Source: Candidatus Limimorpha caballi (GTDB lineage Bacteria > Bacteroidota > Bacteroidia > Bacteroidales > F082). Taken from it: a stretch of 38,599 bases of DNA. The stretch covers positions 1 through 38,599 of the forward strand of contig JAGHUX010000064.1 of assembly GCA_018064605.1 (NCBI GenBank), read 5' to 3'. Positions 24,244 through 32,414 of the stretch are shown here, one piece after another. Every line of letters starts with the position of its first letter. Positions within the stretch are counted from its first letter, which is position 1. The translations under genes and the position numbers were made by a program. The notes under the pieces are model-generated. The model was given only the letters and a program-made list of their open reading frames with translations, did no database searches and had not been told where the DNA came from.

Positions 24244-25125
24244 TTATTCATAGAGTTGGTCGATGTCTGCATCGAGATATTTCCTCATTGAGAGGAACGT
24301 TGACAGTCCTGTGAGGATGACGCCAAAGAGAATCATCGACAGGTAAATGGTCACGATGCCGCCGGTGTTGGTGAGCAGTCTGAGTTCCGGGATTTTGTCC
24401 ATCATGGCTGCGAGGAAGACGGAGAGGAAGACCAGCGATATGGCTGCGCCTATAACTCCTTGTATCACAAATGTTTTCAGGAAAGGTTTCATGATGAACT
24501 CACGTGTCGCGCCTACGAGTTGCATGCTTCTCACGATGAAGCGTTTGGCGTAAACCGAGAGGCGCACCGTGTTGGAGATCAGCGTCACGGCCATGATGAG
24601 CAGGACGGTGCCGATGAGCAGCAGGAGCGCACCCAACTTGTTGACGTTGTTGTTGATGGAGTTTATCAGCGACTTCTGGAAATACACTTCCTTCACGTTT
24701 TTTCTGTCAAGCACCCATTCTTCGATTTTGGAAATGCTGTCGTTGTTGGCGTATTCTGATGTGAAACGCACGTCGATGGAGGGCAGCAGCGGGTTCTCGA
24801 CGTCGCCGAGCCACTGAAGGATGTCTTCGCCGAGGTCGGCGGAGAGCTGCTGTGTCGCCTCCTCCTTGGAGATGTATCTCGTTGATTTCACGTATTTCTT
24901 GCCGTCGAGCTCCTTCTGGAATTTCAGGATGTCGGCTTCTTTCACGCCTTTTTTCATCACAATCTCAAAGCCCACGTTCTCCTTTATGTACGACGATATG
25001 CCGTTGGCATAAAGCACAAGCAGCGCAAACAGACTTAACACAAACAGAACCAATGTGATACTCAGAAGAGATATTATGTACGAACTCCTGAACCGACGTT
25101 TTGTCGAATTGTATTTACTACTCAC
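24244..25125 (-). CDS. ftsX: Cell-division permease FtsX
   Basis: A 293-residue FtsX. There is one N-terminal helix (SLLSITLVLFVLSLFALLVL). A periplasmic domain follows (about 50-155) with the ADILKFQKELDGKKYVKSTR and ISKEEA motif. The MacB-like permease core of three helices starts near GALLLLIGTVLLIMAVTLI. FtsX works with FtsE to control peptidoglycan hydrolases at the septum; ftsE is not beside it, as is common in this phylum. The start codon is GTG. A TAATTTTG promoter box is at 25146-25153 on the minus strand. Confidence 0.94.
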   Translation of the reverse strand: MSSKYNSTKRRFRSSYIISLLSITLVLFVLSLFALLVLYANGISSYIKENVGFEIVMKKGVKEADILKFQKELDGKKYVKSTRYISKEEATQQLSADLGEDILQWLGDVENPLLPSIDVRFTSEYANNDSISKIEEWVLDRKNVKEVYFQKSLINSINNNVNKLGALLLLIGTVLLIMAVTLISNTVRLSVYAKRFIVRSMQLVGATREFIMKPFLKTFVIQGVIGAAISLVFLSVFLAAMMDKIPELRLLTNTGGIVTIYLSMILFGVILTGLSTFLSMRKYLDADIDQLYE

Positions 25126-25145
25126 TTTTGAAATTTTTTGGGTGT

Positions 25146-25153
25146 CAAAATTA
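25146..25153 (-). promoter_or_regulatory. ftsX-side promoter -7 box
   Basis: Minus-strand TAATTTTG matches TAnnTTTG about 20 bases before the ftsX GTG. Confidence 0.5.
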
Positions 25154-25236
25154 CAAAAAAATAACGTCTTGTGTCATTTTTAATTTCACAAACAATAAAA
25201 ATTAATTCCGGGAGGTGTCATTGTGGAAAAAATATG

Positions 25237-25244
25237 TAACTTTG
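25237..25244 (+). promoter_or_regulatory. Promoter -7 box of the DUF4160-mla series
   Basis: TAACTTTG followed by CGG matches TAnnTTTG, 20 bases before the DUF4160 start codon. Confidence 0.6.
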
Positions 25245-25264
25245 CGGGCTAAACATTTAAGATT

Positions 25265-25555
25265 ATGCCGAAAATACTATTGTATATAACAGCGAAAGTT
25301 GTGTGGACCTTTTTGTTTTGGGGCAGCGATTCCAACGAAAACAGGGCGCATGTTCATGTTGGTAGGAAAGGCACGGAAAATCTGTGTAAGATATGGTTGG
25401 AACCCGATGTGGAAGTTGCAGTATCTGGAGATTTGACATCAACTCAAATAAATGAAATTCTGTCAGTTACAAAAAAATACAGACAACAGTTATTAGAACA
25501 ATGGAAAATTTTCAAGAATGGTAAAAAAGTAAAAATTATCAAGGTTTATGAATGA
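25265..25555 (+). CDS. DUF4160 domain protein
   Basis: A 96-residue protein with the DUF4160 core: a hydrophobic start, FWGSDSNENRAHVHVGRKG (the SxExxHxHV-type motif with paired His), CKIWLEPDVEVAVSGDLTST and an EILSVTKKYRQQLLEQWKIF helix. DUF4160 and DUF2442 genes are usually neighbours, and here the next gene is DUF2442, overlapping by eight bases. The pair has been proposed to be toxin-antitoxin-like; there is no proof in the sequence. It leads a series running without gaps into mlaE. Confidence 0.85.
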   Translation: MPKILLYITAKVVWTFLFWGSDSNENRAHVHVGRKGTENLCKIWLEPDVEVAVSGDLTSTQINEILSVTKKYRQQLLEQWKIFKNGKKVKIIKVYE

Positions 25556-25841
25556 CACATATAAAGTTGAAGGTTATTGGGATGTGATTCCCCGTATCAA
25601 ATCAGTTTCTTTTCCGCAGAGAGGCAAGATGAAAATTGACTTGATGGATGGGCGCAGTGTAATAGTTTCAATATCAATGTTTCCGAGTATAAAAAAAATG
25701 TCGTGCAAAGAGAGGGAAAACTGGTATCTTATCGGAAACGGATTCTCTTTCGACAAGTGCGACGAGGTCATTCACATCGAACAGATTTTGGGGAATTTCA
25801 AGAATTATTCACATGAAACGACACGGGAGACGGCATGTTAA
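25548..25841 (+). CDS. DUF2442 domain protein (paired)
   Basis: 97 residues with the DUF2442 pattern GKMKIDLMDGRSVIVSISMF then PSIKKMSCKERENWYLI. It overlaps the DUF4160 gene by eight bases and the mlaE start by seven, so the reading of all three is coupled. The extended C-terminus (NYSHETTRETAC) is encoded in the region just before mlaE. A stand-alone relative is at 6728-6970. Confidence 0.88.
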   Translation: MNDTYKVEGYWDVIPRIKSVSFPQRGKMKIDLMDGRSVIVSISMFPSIKKMSCKERENWYLIGNGFSFDKCDEVIHIEQILGNFKNYSHETTRETAC

Positions 25842-26569
25842 GGAAAATTGGTGATTACGTGATTTTGATGTGGCAGGCGCTGCGGCGTCCGCCGAAGTTC
25901 TCCGTTTTCATGCGGCAGCTTGTGCGGGAGTTTTACAGTCTTGGTGTCACGTCGTTTCTCATCGTGGCGATACTTTCCGTCTTTGTCGGCGCCGTCGCCG
26001 CGATCCTCGTAGCGTATAACATTGACAGCCCGCTGATTCCCGACAAGATGATCGGTTTCGTGACACGGCAGATGGTCATACAGGAGTTCTCGCCAACGAT
26101 AATATGCATCATCCTTGCGGGGAAGCTCGGCTCGCAGATAGCCTCCGAGATCGGCACGATGCGCGTCACGCAGCAGATTGACGCCCTTCAGGTCATGGGG
26201 ATTAATGCGGCGAATTACCTCATCATGCCGAAGATAATAGCGTGCCTGCTTTTCATCCCGGTGCTCATCGTCTTCAGCATCTTCCTCGGCATCTACGGCG
26301 GTTACGTGGCCTGCGACGTGCTGAGCATCATCTCCACAGAAGACTATGTCATCGGCCTGCGTTCGTGGTTCGACCCGTGGATGCTCACGTTCGCGATGAT
26401 AAAGACGTTGGTGTTTTCATTCATAATCGCCTCAGTATCAAGCTATATCGGCTATAACGTCGAAGGCGGCTCCGTCGAGGTGGGACGCGCCAGCACCAAC
26501 GGCGTCGTTTACAGCAGCATACTCATAATCCTCTTTGACCTCATCCTAACACAAATGCTCCTGTCATGA
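25835..26569 (+). CDS. mlaE: MlaE-family phospholipid ABC permease
   Basis: A 244-residue MlaE/YrbE permease, the membrane subunit of the system that moves phospholipids between the two membranes to keep the outer leaflet asymmetric. The signature stretch is present: EFSPTIICIILAGKLGSQIA, SEIGTMRVTQQIDALQVMGI and NAANYLIMPKIIACLLFIPV, with five or six hydrophobic helices. It overlaps mlaF by four bases. The MCE-type substrate-binding protein (MlaD) is not in this window. Confidence 0.94.
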   Translation: MLRKIGDYVILMWQALRRPPKFSVFMRQLVREFYSLGVTSFLIVAILSVFVGAVAAILVAYNIDSPLIPDKMIGFVTRQMVIQEFSPTIICIILAGKLGSQIASEIGTMRVTQQIDALQVMGINAANYLIMPKIIACLLFIPVLIVFSIFLGIYGGYVACDVLSIISTEDYVIGLRSWFDPWMLTFAMIKTLVFSFIIASVSSYIGYNVEGGSVEVGRASTNGVVYSSILIILFDLILTQMLLS

Positions 26570-27309
26570 TAAAAGTCAACAACATATACAAGTCATTCGG
26601 CGACAAAGAGGTGCTTCACGACATCTCGGTGACGTTTGAGCAGGGCAAGACCAACCTTGTGCTTGGCCAGAGCGGCTCCGGCAAGACGATACTGATGCGC
26701 ATCTGCACGGGTCTGCTCGAGCCCAACAGCGGCGACGTGTATTTCAACGACCGCCGCTTCTCCAACCTGCCGGAAAGCAAACGCCGCGACATCCGCCGCG
26801 AAATGGGCGTGCTCTTCCAGGGCGGCGCACTGTTCGACTCGATGAACGTCGAGGAAAACGTGATGTTCCCGCTCAACATGTTCACGAGACTGTCGCGCGG
26901 CGAGAAACTCGACCGTGTGAACTTCTGCCTGAAACGCGTCAACCTTGAAAATAGCAACAAACTGAGAACCAATGAGTTGAGCGGCGGCATGATGAAACGT
27001 GTGGCCATCGCCCGCGCCATCGCCAACAACCCGAAATACCTTTTCTGCGACGAGCCCAACTCAGGCCTCGACCCCAAGACATCGGAACTCATCGACGCAC
27101 TTATCAGTGAGATAACCGAAGAATACAACATCACAACAATCATCAACACACACGACATGAACTCCGTGATGAAAATCGGACAACATATCAACTTCCTGTA
27201 CAAAGGACAACTCTGGTGGAAAGGCGACAAAAACTCCATCCTGACCACCGACAACAACGAACTGCGAGAGTTTGTCTTCGCGACGGAACTGACACGGAGA
27301 CTCAGATAG
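26566..27309 (+). CDS. mlaF: MlaF-family phospholipid ABC ATPase
   Basis: A 247-residue ABC ATPase: Walker A GQSGSGKT (about 34-41), Q-loop GVLFQGGALFDSMNVEENVM (the MlaF-type sequence), signature LSGGMMKRVAIARAI, Walker B YLFCDEPNSGLDP and the H-loop NTHDMNSV. It pairs with MlaE, whose stop overlaps this start (ATGA). The gene is GC-rich, like its neighbours. Confidence 0.95.
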   Translation: MIKVNNIYKSFGDKEVLHDISVTFEQGKTNLVLGQSGSGKTILMRICTGLLEPNSGDVYFNDRRFSNLPESKRRDIRREMGVLFQGGALFDSMNVEENVMFPLNMFTRLSRGEKLDRVNFCLKRVNLENSNKLRTNELSGGMMKRVAIARAIANNPKYLFCDEPNSGLDPKTSELIDALISEITEEYNITTIINTHDMNSVMKIGQHINFLYKGQLWWKGDKNSILTTDNNELREFVFATELTRRLR

Positions 27310-27349
27310 TTCAACGTACAAATACACTGCATCAATCCAGAAACAAACA

Positions 27350-28333
27350 ATGCGAAGTTCCATCAAATATTTGCTGCACAGTGGTAAGAACCCGGTTTTT
27401 CCATATTATCTGAAGGCCTACGCCAAAGAACTGTCCATCCCCGACAGTCTGCTGCGCAAGCGTCTTCAGCGCGAACTTGAGGTCTGTGCTGGTCTTTATG
27501 ACGCCGCCTACATCGCCGACCGCGTGAACTATTACTGCCACGCCACCGGAAACATCGCATCAGACGCCACACGGATCGGCGATTTCCACAAGAAAGGCCA
27601 CGGCAGCTTTTATTATTTTGACAGCCGCGAAATCGTGCGCTGGTTCAATCCTGACTTCCGCTGGAAATATCTTTTCGGCGACATCCGCGAAATCCCCGAC
27701 ACGCCCACCATAGTGAAAAGCCGCAACATCTGTGAAGATAACGGCAACGCCGTCCTGCTCAAACTCAACAAAAGCCGTCATTTCATTTTCCTGAACGACA
27801 AGAAGGATTTCTGCGACAAGAAAGATGCCGCGGTCTTCAGGGGACAGGTCGGCACGCGCGAAAACCGTATCAGGTTCTTGGAGATGTTCGGCGGACACCC
27901 GAGAGTTGATGCGGCCAACACGGTGGCGAAAGGCGGCATTTTCTCCGGAAACCCCGACGGGAAAGCCACATCGCCGAGACTGTCGCTCTTCGAGCATCTC
28001 GACTATAAATATGTCATGGCCTTAGAAGGCAACGACGTGGCCAGCAACCTGAAATGGGTGATGAGCAGCAACTCGCTGGCAGTCATGCCGCGCCCCACAT
28101 GCGAGACGTGGTTCATGGAAGGCAGACTGATACCCAATGTCCATTATGTTGAAATCAGAGACGACTTCGCCGACCTGATTGAAAAGATGGACCATTACAC
28201 CGCCCATCCCGATGAGGCGAAGGCCATCGCTCACAATGCCAACCTCTTCGTTGATCAGTTCCGTGACATACGCCGCGAACGCTACATCGCCCTTCTCGTG
28301 ATGCAACGCTACTTTTCTTTGTCAGACAAATAA
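27350..28333 (+). CDS. Glycosyltransferase family 90 (CAP10/LpsA-like)
   Basis: A 327-residue protein with the GT90/LPS-modifying pattern: AAVFRGQVGTRENRIRFLEM (donor-site region), ISPR-like SPRLSLFEHLDYKYVMALEG, NDVASNLKWVMSSNSLAVMP and PTCETWFMEGRLIPNVHYVE. The C-terminus is helical (VDQFRDIRRERYIALLVMQR). No signal or membrane helix is seen, so it probably acts in the cytoplasm on lipopolysaccharide or a related glycan. It follows mlaF by 40 bases on the same strand. Confidence 0.85.
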   Translation: MRSSIKYLLHSGKNPVFPYYLKAYAKELSIPDSLLRKRLQRELEVCAGLYDAAYIADRVNYYCHATGNIASDATRIGDFHKKGHGSFYYFDSREIVRWFNPDFRWKYLFGDIREIPDTPTIVKSRNICEDNGNAVLLKLNKSRHFIFLNDKKDFCDKKDAAVFRGQVGTRENRIRFLEMFGGHPRVDAANTVAKGGIFSGNPDGKATSPRLSLFEHLDYKYVMALEGNDVASNLKWVMSSNSLAVMPRPTCETWFMEGRLIPNVHYVEIRDDFADLIEKMDHYTAHPDEAKAIAHNANLFVDQFRDIRRERYIALLVMQRYFSLSDK

Positions 28334-28382
28334 ACAATCAACAACATAATAAAATTAAAAATAACATTTAAATACCTGAAAA

Positions 28383-28919
28383 ATGAACTACTTAGACATT
28401 ATCATTGCTGTCATGCTCCTGTTTTTCGCGTTGGCGGGACTGAGGAACGGTATCATACGTGAGGCCTTCGGACTGGTGGCTTTCATCGGCGGAATATACG
28501 GCGCGGTCAGGCTCTCCGACTTTGTCGGCGAGAAACTTTCAACGCTCATCAACGTAAGCCACGAGTGGATGTCGGTCATCTCATTCATCATCGTATTCAT
28601 CATTCTTGCATTGCTAATCAGCTGGCTGGGGAAATTGCTGGCTGATCTCTTCGCGACAATGAAGCTCGGGTTCTTCGACAAAATCGGCGGCTTCGTGTTC
28701 GGCGTGGCGAAAGGATTCCTGCTTGTCGGAGTGCTGATTCTGGTCCTCGACTTCTTCGGCATAAAAGATGTTATTAACAAGGACACGCGAGAGAAGTCGG
28801 TGCTTTACACCAATTCCGAGAAGGTCGCCGCGTGGATTACCGACAACAAAGACTCTTTCATCGAGGAGTTTGAAGACAAGATTGATGACGCGGAAGATGA
28901 AATCAAGGATTTAATTTGA
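28383..28919 (+). CDS. cvpA: CvpA family membrane protein
   Basis: A 178-residue CvpA: MNYLDIIIAVMLLFFALAGL and RNGIIREAFGLVAFIGGIYG begin a four-helix membrane domain. It ends near LLVGVLILVLDFFGI and is followed by an acidic tail (EFEDKIDDAEDEIKDLI). CvpA is an inner-membrane protein needed for colicin V export in E. coli and for bile or envelope stress tolerance in other species. It starts 50 bases after the GT90 gene; elbB follows after 31 bases. Confidence 0.9.
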   Translation: MNYLDIIIAVMLLFFALAGLRNGIIREAFGLVAFIGGIYGAVRLSDFVGEKLSTLINVSHEWMSVISFIIVFIILALLISWLGKLLADLFATMKLGFFDKIGGFVFGVAKGFLLVGVLILVLDFFGIKDVINKDTREKSVLYTNSEKVAAWITDNKDSFIEEFEDKIDDAEDEIKDLI

Positions 28920-28950
28920 AGAACAATGCTCACATAAGACACCTATTAAC

Positions 28951-29601
28951 ATGAAGAAAGTAGCAGTAATCCTCGCCGGATGCGGCGCGAAAGACGGTTC
29001 GGAGATTAACGAGACCGTGACATTATTGTTGGCTTTAGACCAGCATAATATTCAATATCAATGTTTTGCACCAGACGAAAACCAATATCACGTATTGAAT
29101 CACGTCACCGGCCGTGCGATGAACGAGAAACGCAACGTCATGGTTGAGGCGGCCCGCATCGTGCGCGGCGACATCCTGCCGGTTGAGGATTTCAACGCCG
29201 ACGAGTTCGACGCGTTGTTCTTCCCTGGCGGCTTCGGCGCGGCGAAAAACCTCTTCACCTACGCCATCGACGGGATGAATTTCACGGTGAACAGACACGT
29301 CGAGAAGGCAATCAGAGACATCCATGAGCAGGGCAAACCGATAGGAGCCATGTGCATCGCCCCGATGATGTTGGCGAAAGTGCTTGGCAACGTGATGATT
29401 ACGATGGGAAGCGAGAGCAACAAGCAGTCAGCCGAAGTGAGGACGTTTGGCGCGGAACATATCGAGACCGAGAACGGCGGCGTTGTCGGCGACATCAAGA
29501 ACAAGGTCTTCACCACGCCGTGCTTCATGCTCGACGCCACGCTGAAAGACATCTATCAGGACGCATGGAACCTCGTGGAGGCCGTCAGCGCGGAATGCTG
29601 A
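28951..29601 (+). CDS. elbB: Isoprenoid biosynthesis glyoxalase ElbB
   Basis: A 216-residue DJ-1/PfpI-like protein: MKKVAVILAGCGAKDGSEIN opens it, DALFFPGGFGAAKNLFTYAI is the glutamate-loop region, and GKPIGAMCIAPMMLAKVLG holds the nucleophilic cysteine (about residue 136). E. coli ElbB is a glyoxalase, originally linked to isoprenoid synthesis. It ends 11 bases before the 3' end of the convergent GT2 gene. Confidence 0.93.
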   Translation: MKKVAVILAGCGAKDGSEINETVTLLLALDQHNIQYQCFAPDENQYHVLNHVTGRAMNEKRNVMVEAARIVRGDILPVEDFNADEFDALFFPGGFGAAKNLFTYAIDGMNFTVNRHVEKAIRDIHEQGKPIGAMCIAPMMLAKVLGNVMITMGSESNKQSAEVRTFGAEHIETENGGVVGDIKNKVFTTPCFMLDATLKDIYQDAWNLVEAVSAEC

Positions 29602-29612
29602 ACACTTTCAAC

Positions 29613-30743
29613 CTATTTCCACCTCACCTTTGAGAAAAAACCAGTGAAGGCGGTGAAAACCACGTAAAACGGATAGACAAACTCCAGCGGGAACGCCCAT
29701 TTGCGCAGCTGCTGCTGGTTCATGAAAGCGGTGATCTTCTTCAAAATCTGGTAGTCAACAAGGAACTTCATCAGCGTGAAAAGGGCGAAGACGAGGAAGA
29801 ACGCCGGATGGAAGAAACCGCCGACGAAGAGAGTCACAATGCTCGTGTTGAACATCAGGACGATGAGCGCGGTCGCGATGATCTTCCAGTTCGTATAGGC
29901 CTTTGTCTTTGAGACCCAACGTCTCCGCTGACGTAAAAACGACCTCAGGTCGGGCATCGTCTGCGTTTTCACGATGGCGTCAGTGTCCATCAGGAATTTT
30001 ATCGAACTGCTGCTGAACTGGTCGGAGAACTGTTCCAACATGAACATGTCGTCGCCGGAAGCGATGTCCATGTCGGTTCTGTTTCTCTCAAAATCAAGCG
30101 CCGACCTGCGGTCGTAGGCCATGTTCGCGCCGTTGCACATCACCGGCATCCCGATGGCCGCCGCACCTGCGGTGGTGGCGATAAGACTCAGATGCTCAAG
30201 TACTTGTATCTTCTCAAAAAACGTGTCGCATGGTGAAAGAAGCACCGGACCCAAAACCATCTTCAAATCATTGGCCGCCATGAAACCGACGGTCTTCTCT
30301 ATCCATCTCGGCGGAAGCTCACAGTCGGCGTCAGTGACCATGATGATGTCGTTTCCGGCGAGATGCAACGCCTGCGAGACGGCTTGCTTCTTGCCCGAGC
30401 CTTCAGCCCTGAAAAGACGGATGTTCAAATCAGGATTGACGTTCTTAAAATCCGAAACAACTTCAAAAGTGCGGTCCGTCGAGTTGTCATCAATCACAAG
30501 AACTTCAAAGTCAGACTTGTCAAACGACTGATTTGCAAGCGATTGAAGAGGTTTCACGATATTCTTCTCCTCGTTCTTCGCCGCGATGATGACCGTCGCC
30601 TTCTGCTTGGATTTCCCATAGCGTTTCGTGTCGTTCGAGATGACACAATACAGCCCGTAGGTGAACGCCCCGATGCACAGAATGTACAAACCAGAGAAAA
30701 TCAAAATGATGTTCATCAAAATGTGTAATGCCTCAATATTCAT
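29613..30743 (-). CDS. Membrane-anchored GT2 glycosyltransferase
   Basis: A 376-residue family-2 glycosyltransferase. An N-terminal helix (LIFSGLYILCIGAFTYGLYC) precedes the GT-A domain: KATVIIAAKNEEKNIVKPL, VLVIDDNSTD, the DxD-type VTDADCELPP, GDDMFMLEQ and the QRRRW acceptor motif (RQRRRWVSK). Two or three C-terminal helices follow. The layout resembles processive or lipid-directed transferases. It overlaps the upstream flippase-like gene by 11 bases, and the two likely act on one membrane-linked glycan or glycolipid. Confidence 0.9.
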   Translation of the reverse strand: MNIEALHILMNIILIFSGLYILCIGAFTYGLYCVISNDTKRYGKSKQKATVIIAAKNEEKNIVKPLQSLANQSFDKSDFEVLVIDDNSTDRTFEVVSDFKNVNPDLNIRLFRAEGSGKKQAVSQALHLAGNDIIMVTDADCELPPRWIEKTVGFMAANDLKMVLGPVLLSPCDTFFEKIQVLEHLSLIATTAGAAAIGMPVMCNGANMAYDRRSALDFERNRTDMDIASGDDMFMLEQFSDQFSSSSIKFLMDTDAIVKTQTMPDLRSFLRQRRRWVSKTKAYTNWKIIATALIVLMFNTSIVTLFVGGFFHPAFFLVFALFTLMKFLVDYQILKKITAFMNQQQLRKWAFPLEFVYPFYVVFTAFTGFFSKVRWK

Positions 30744-31734
30744 AACTTCTCCTCAGAAATTTTAATTTGCGAATGAAAAACAGCCCGATGATTGCTGGAA
30801 CCGCCAGATTATACAGCCACAAAATCGTACTCGCCGAAAAAACCATCATACTGCTTGAATTTGCTATTGCGTTGATTGTCAACCATCTTTCAAAAACGAC
30901 AACACATATCGGACCTCTCACCGCTATTTCCGTGACCGTGATGAAAGGTATTATTGTCATGATGAAATATGTCATCATTATCGGAATCAGCGTGTTGAAA
31001 TATGAGAGCCTGATGCCCGACGCCCTGACGAGTAACACAAACTGCAACGAATAGACCGCATATTTCGCTATAGCGAGTAACAAGATGACTGACAACTCTT
31101 TACGGGAAAACACACTGAAAATATCCATGTAATCGTCCGCCTTCCCGCGCCATTTTCCAGGAACGAAAATCCGCAGGTATCTGAATATCTTGATGTTGAA
31201 AAACAAAAGCAAGAGCAATGTCGTCACGGCAGTCGCGGCGAGCAGCACGAGCCATCTGAACCGCCTGATGAAAAACACGCAGGCGAAACAGCCAAGGCTC
31301 ACAGTTACAATCATTTGCGCGATGTTTCCGACGAAAGTAAGCATCGCGGCCCTGAGCCTGTTTCCTTTCTCCAAGATGAAAATCCTGCCGAGGAAGTCGC
31401 CGGTCCTGTTCGGGAAGAACATCCCTGCGGTGATGCCGGTGAAAATCGCCGTGAACGCTTTCCTGAACGGCACGTCCTCAACAGGGCTGACAGACCTCTT
31501 CCATTTCATGGCTTCAAACGCGATGTTGACCGGAATCAAAACAAAAGCCGCTATCGTCAGTAAAATCCCTTCCGCTGATGAGAAAGAGCCTTTGACATCG
31601 CCCCACATCTTCACAAAATCCTGACTTTCAATGATTTTGACATACAGAATCCAACAGCCGGCCAACATGACGATAATTTTGATTGCCGTTTCAGCAATTT
31701 TAAGTAATTTTGCCCTGTCGAATCTTGTATTCAT
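30733..31734 (-). CDS. UPF0104 / lysylphosphatidylglycerol-synthase-like membrane protein
   Basis: About 333 residues with eight or so hydrophobic helices and the UPF0104 landmarks: [25 protein letters not shown], then a long [18 protein letters not shown] helix and the [20 protein letters not shown] segment. Related proteins act as flippases or lipid-modifying factors. The ATG at 31734 ([13 protein letters not shown]) is chosen over an in-frame upstream start at 31785 that would lie inside ruvC. A TATTTTTG box at 31741-31748 would place the transcript start within a few bases of this ATG. Confidence 0.82.
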   Translation of the reverse strand: MNTRFDRAKLLKIAETAIKIIVMLAGCWILYVKIIESQDFVKMWGDVKGSFSSAEGILLTIAAFVLIPVNIAFEAMKWKRSVSPVEDVPFRKAFTAIFTGITAGMFFPNRTGDFLGRIFILEKGNRLRAAMLTFVGNIAQMIVTVSLGCFACVFFIRRFRWLVLLAATAVTTLLLLLFFNIKIFRYLRIFVPGKWRGKADDYMDIFSVFSRKELSVILLLAIAKYAVYSLQFVLLVRASGIRLSYFNTLIPIMMTYFIMTIIPFITVTEIAVRGPICVVVFERWLTINAIANSSSMMVFSASTILWLYNLAVPAIIGLFFIRKLKFLRRSYEY

Positions 31735-31740
31735 AATTTG

Positions 31741-31748
31741 CAAAAATA
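31741..31748 (-). promoter_or_regulatory. Promoter -7 box for a leaderless UPF0104 transcript
   Basis: Minus-strand TATTTTTG followed by C, only 6 bases before the ATG codon at 31732-31734. Confidence 0.5.
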
Positions 31749-31756
31749 GGAAAAAT

Positions 31757-32356
31757 TTGAAGACGGAGAAAATAATATTAGGCATCGACCCGGGAACAAT
31801 GCTGATGGGCTATGGCTTGGTGCTTCAGAAAGGCAAAGAGCTGCACATGATATGTATGGGTGTTATAAAGTTGAATAAACTTGACAACCAAGCACTTAAG
31901 TTAAAAAGAATCTTCGAGCGCGTGCTTGAGCTTGTTGATGAATACCATCCGGATGAGCTTGCTATCGAGGCGCCGTTTTTCGGAAAAAACGTGCAGTCGA
32001 TGCTGAAGCTCGGGCGGGCGCAGGGCGTGGCGATGGCGGCGGCGTTGTTCCGCGACATCCCAATCTTCGAGTATTCGCCGAGAAAGATAAAACAGTCGAT
32101 AACCGGCAACGGCGCGGCTTCAAAGGAACAGGTCGCCGCGATGGTGCAGAAACTCTGTAACTTCACCGAGCACCCCGATTATCTCGACGCCACCGACGCC
32201 ATGGCGGCGGCGGTATGTCACAGTTTCCAGAACAAACTGAATATCGTGGAGGGCGGCGGAGAATCGGATCTGCCGAAGATCCCGAAAGGGAAAAGGTCGG
32301 TCAGCGGCTGGGCTGACTTTCTGGCGAAGAATCCTGAAAAAAACGTCACGAAATAG
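31757..32356 (+). CDS. ruvC: Holliday junction endonuclease RuvC
   Basis: RuvC resolves Holliday junctions with RuvAB. Catalytic residues are visible: the first Asp in ILGIDPGT, Glu in [10 protein letters not shown], and the [12 protein letters not shown] pair at the end of the nuclease domain. No ATG exists in frame before the IDPGT motif except far upstream inside non-coding DNA, so the TTG at 31757 ([13 protein letters not shown]) with AGGAAAAA before it is the likely start, giving 199 residues. The C-terminus has a short Lys/Pro extension. It diverges from the UPF0104 gene by only 22 bases. Confidence 0.93.
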   Translation: MKTEKIILGIDPGTMLMGYGLVLQKGKELHMICMGVIKLNKLDNQALKLKRIFERVLELVDEYHPDELAIEAPFFGKNVQSMLKLGRAQGVAMAAALFRDIPIFEYSPRKIKQSITGNGAASKEQVAAMVQKLCNFTEHPDYLDATDAMAAAVCHSFQNKLNIVEGGGESDLPKIPKGKRSVSGWADFLAKNPEKNVTK

Positions 32357-32357
32357 A

Positions 32358-32386
32358 AAAGCCGACTCGGAATGAGCCGGCCTTTC
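32358..32386. terminator. Bidirectional terminator between ruvC and the EF-G gene
   Basis: AAAGCCGACTC / GAGCCGGCCTTT forms a stem with one mismatch and a GGAAT loop between convergent genes. Confidence 0.6.
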
Positions 32387-32414
32387 CGCGTGAAAAAGAA
32401 TATCAAAATTATTT

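Noticed and set aside
26616..27350. Antisense frame across mlaF
   Set aside because: mlaF has every ABC motif; the antisense product has none.
31631..31756. N-terminal extension of ruvC with a hydrophobic segment
   Set aside because: It is antisense to the UPF0104 start and unlike any RuvC; the true domain begins at ILGIDPGT.
31735..31785. Upstream start for the UPF0104 protein
   Set aside because: It would overlap the beginning of ruvC, and homologous proteins start close to the first membrane helix; the promoter box lies between the two candidates.
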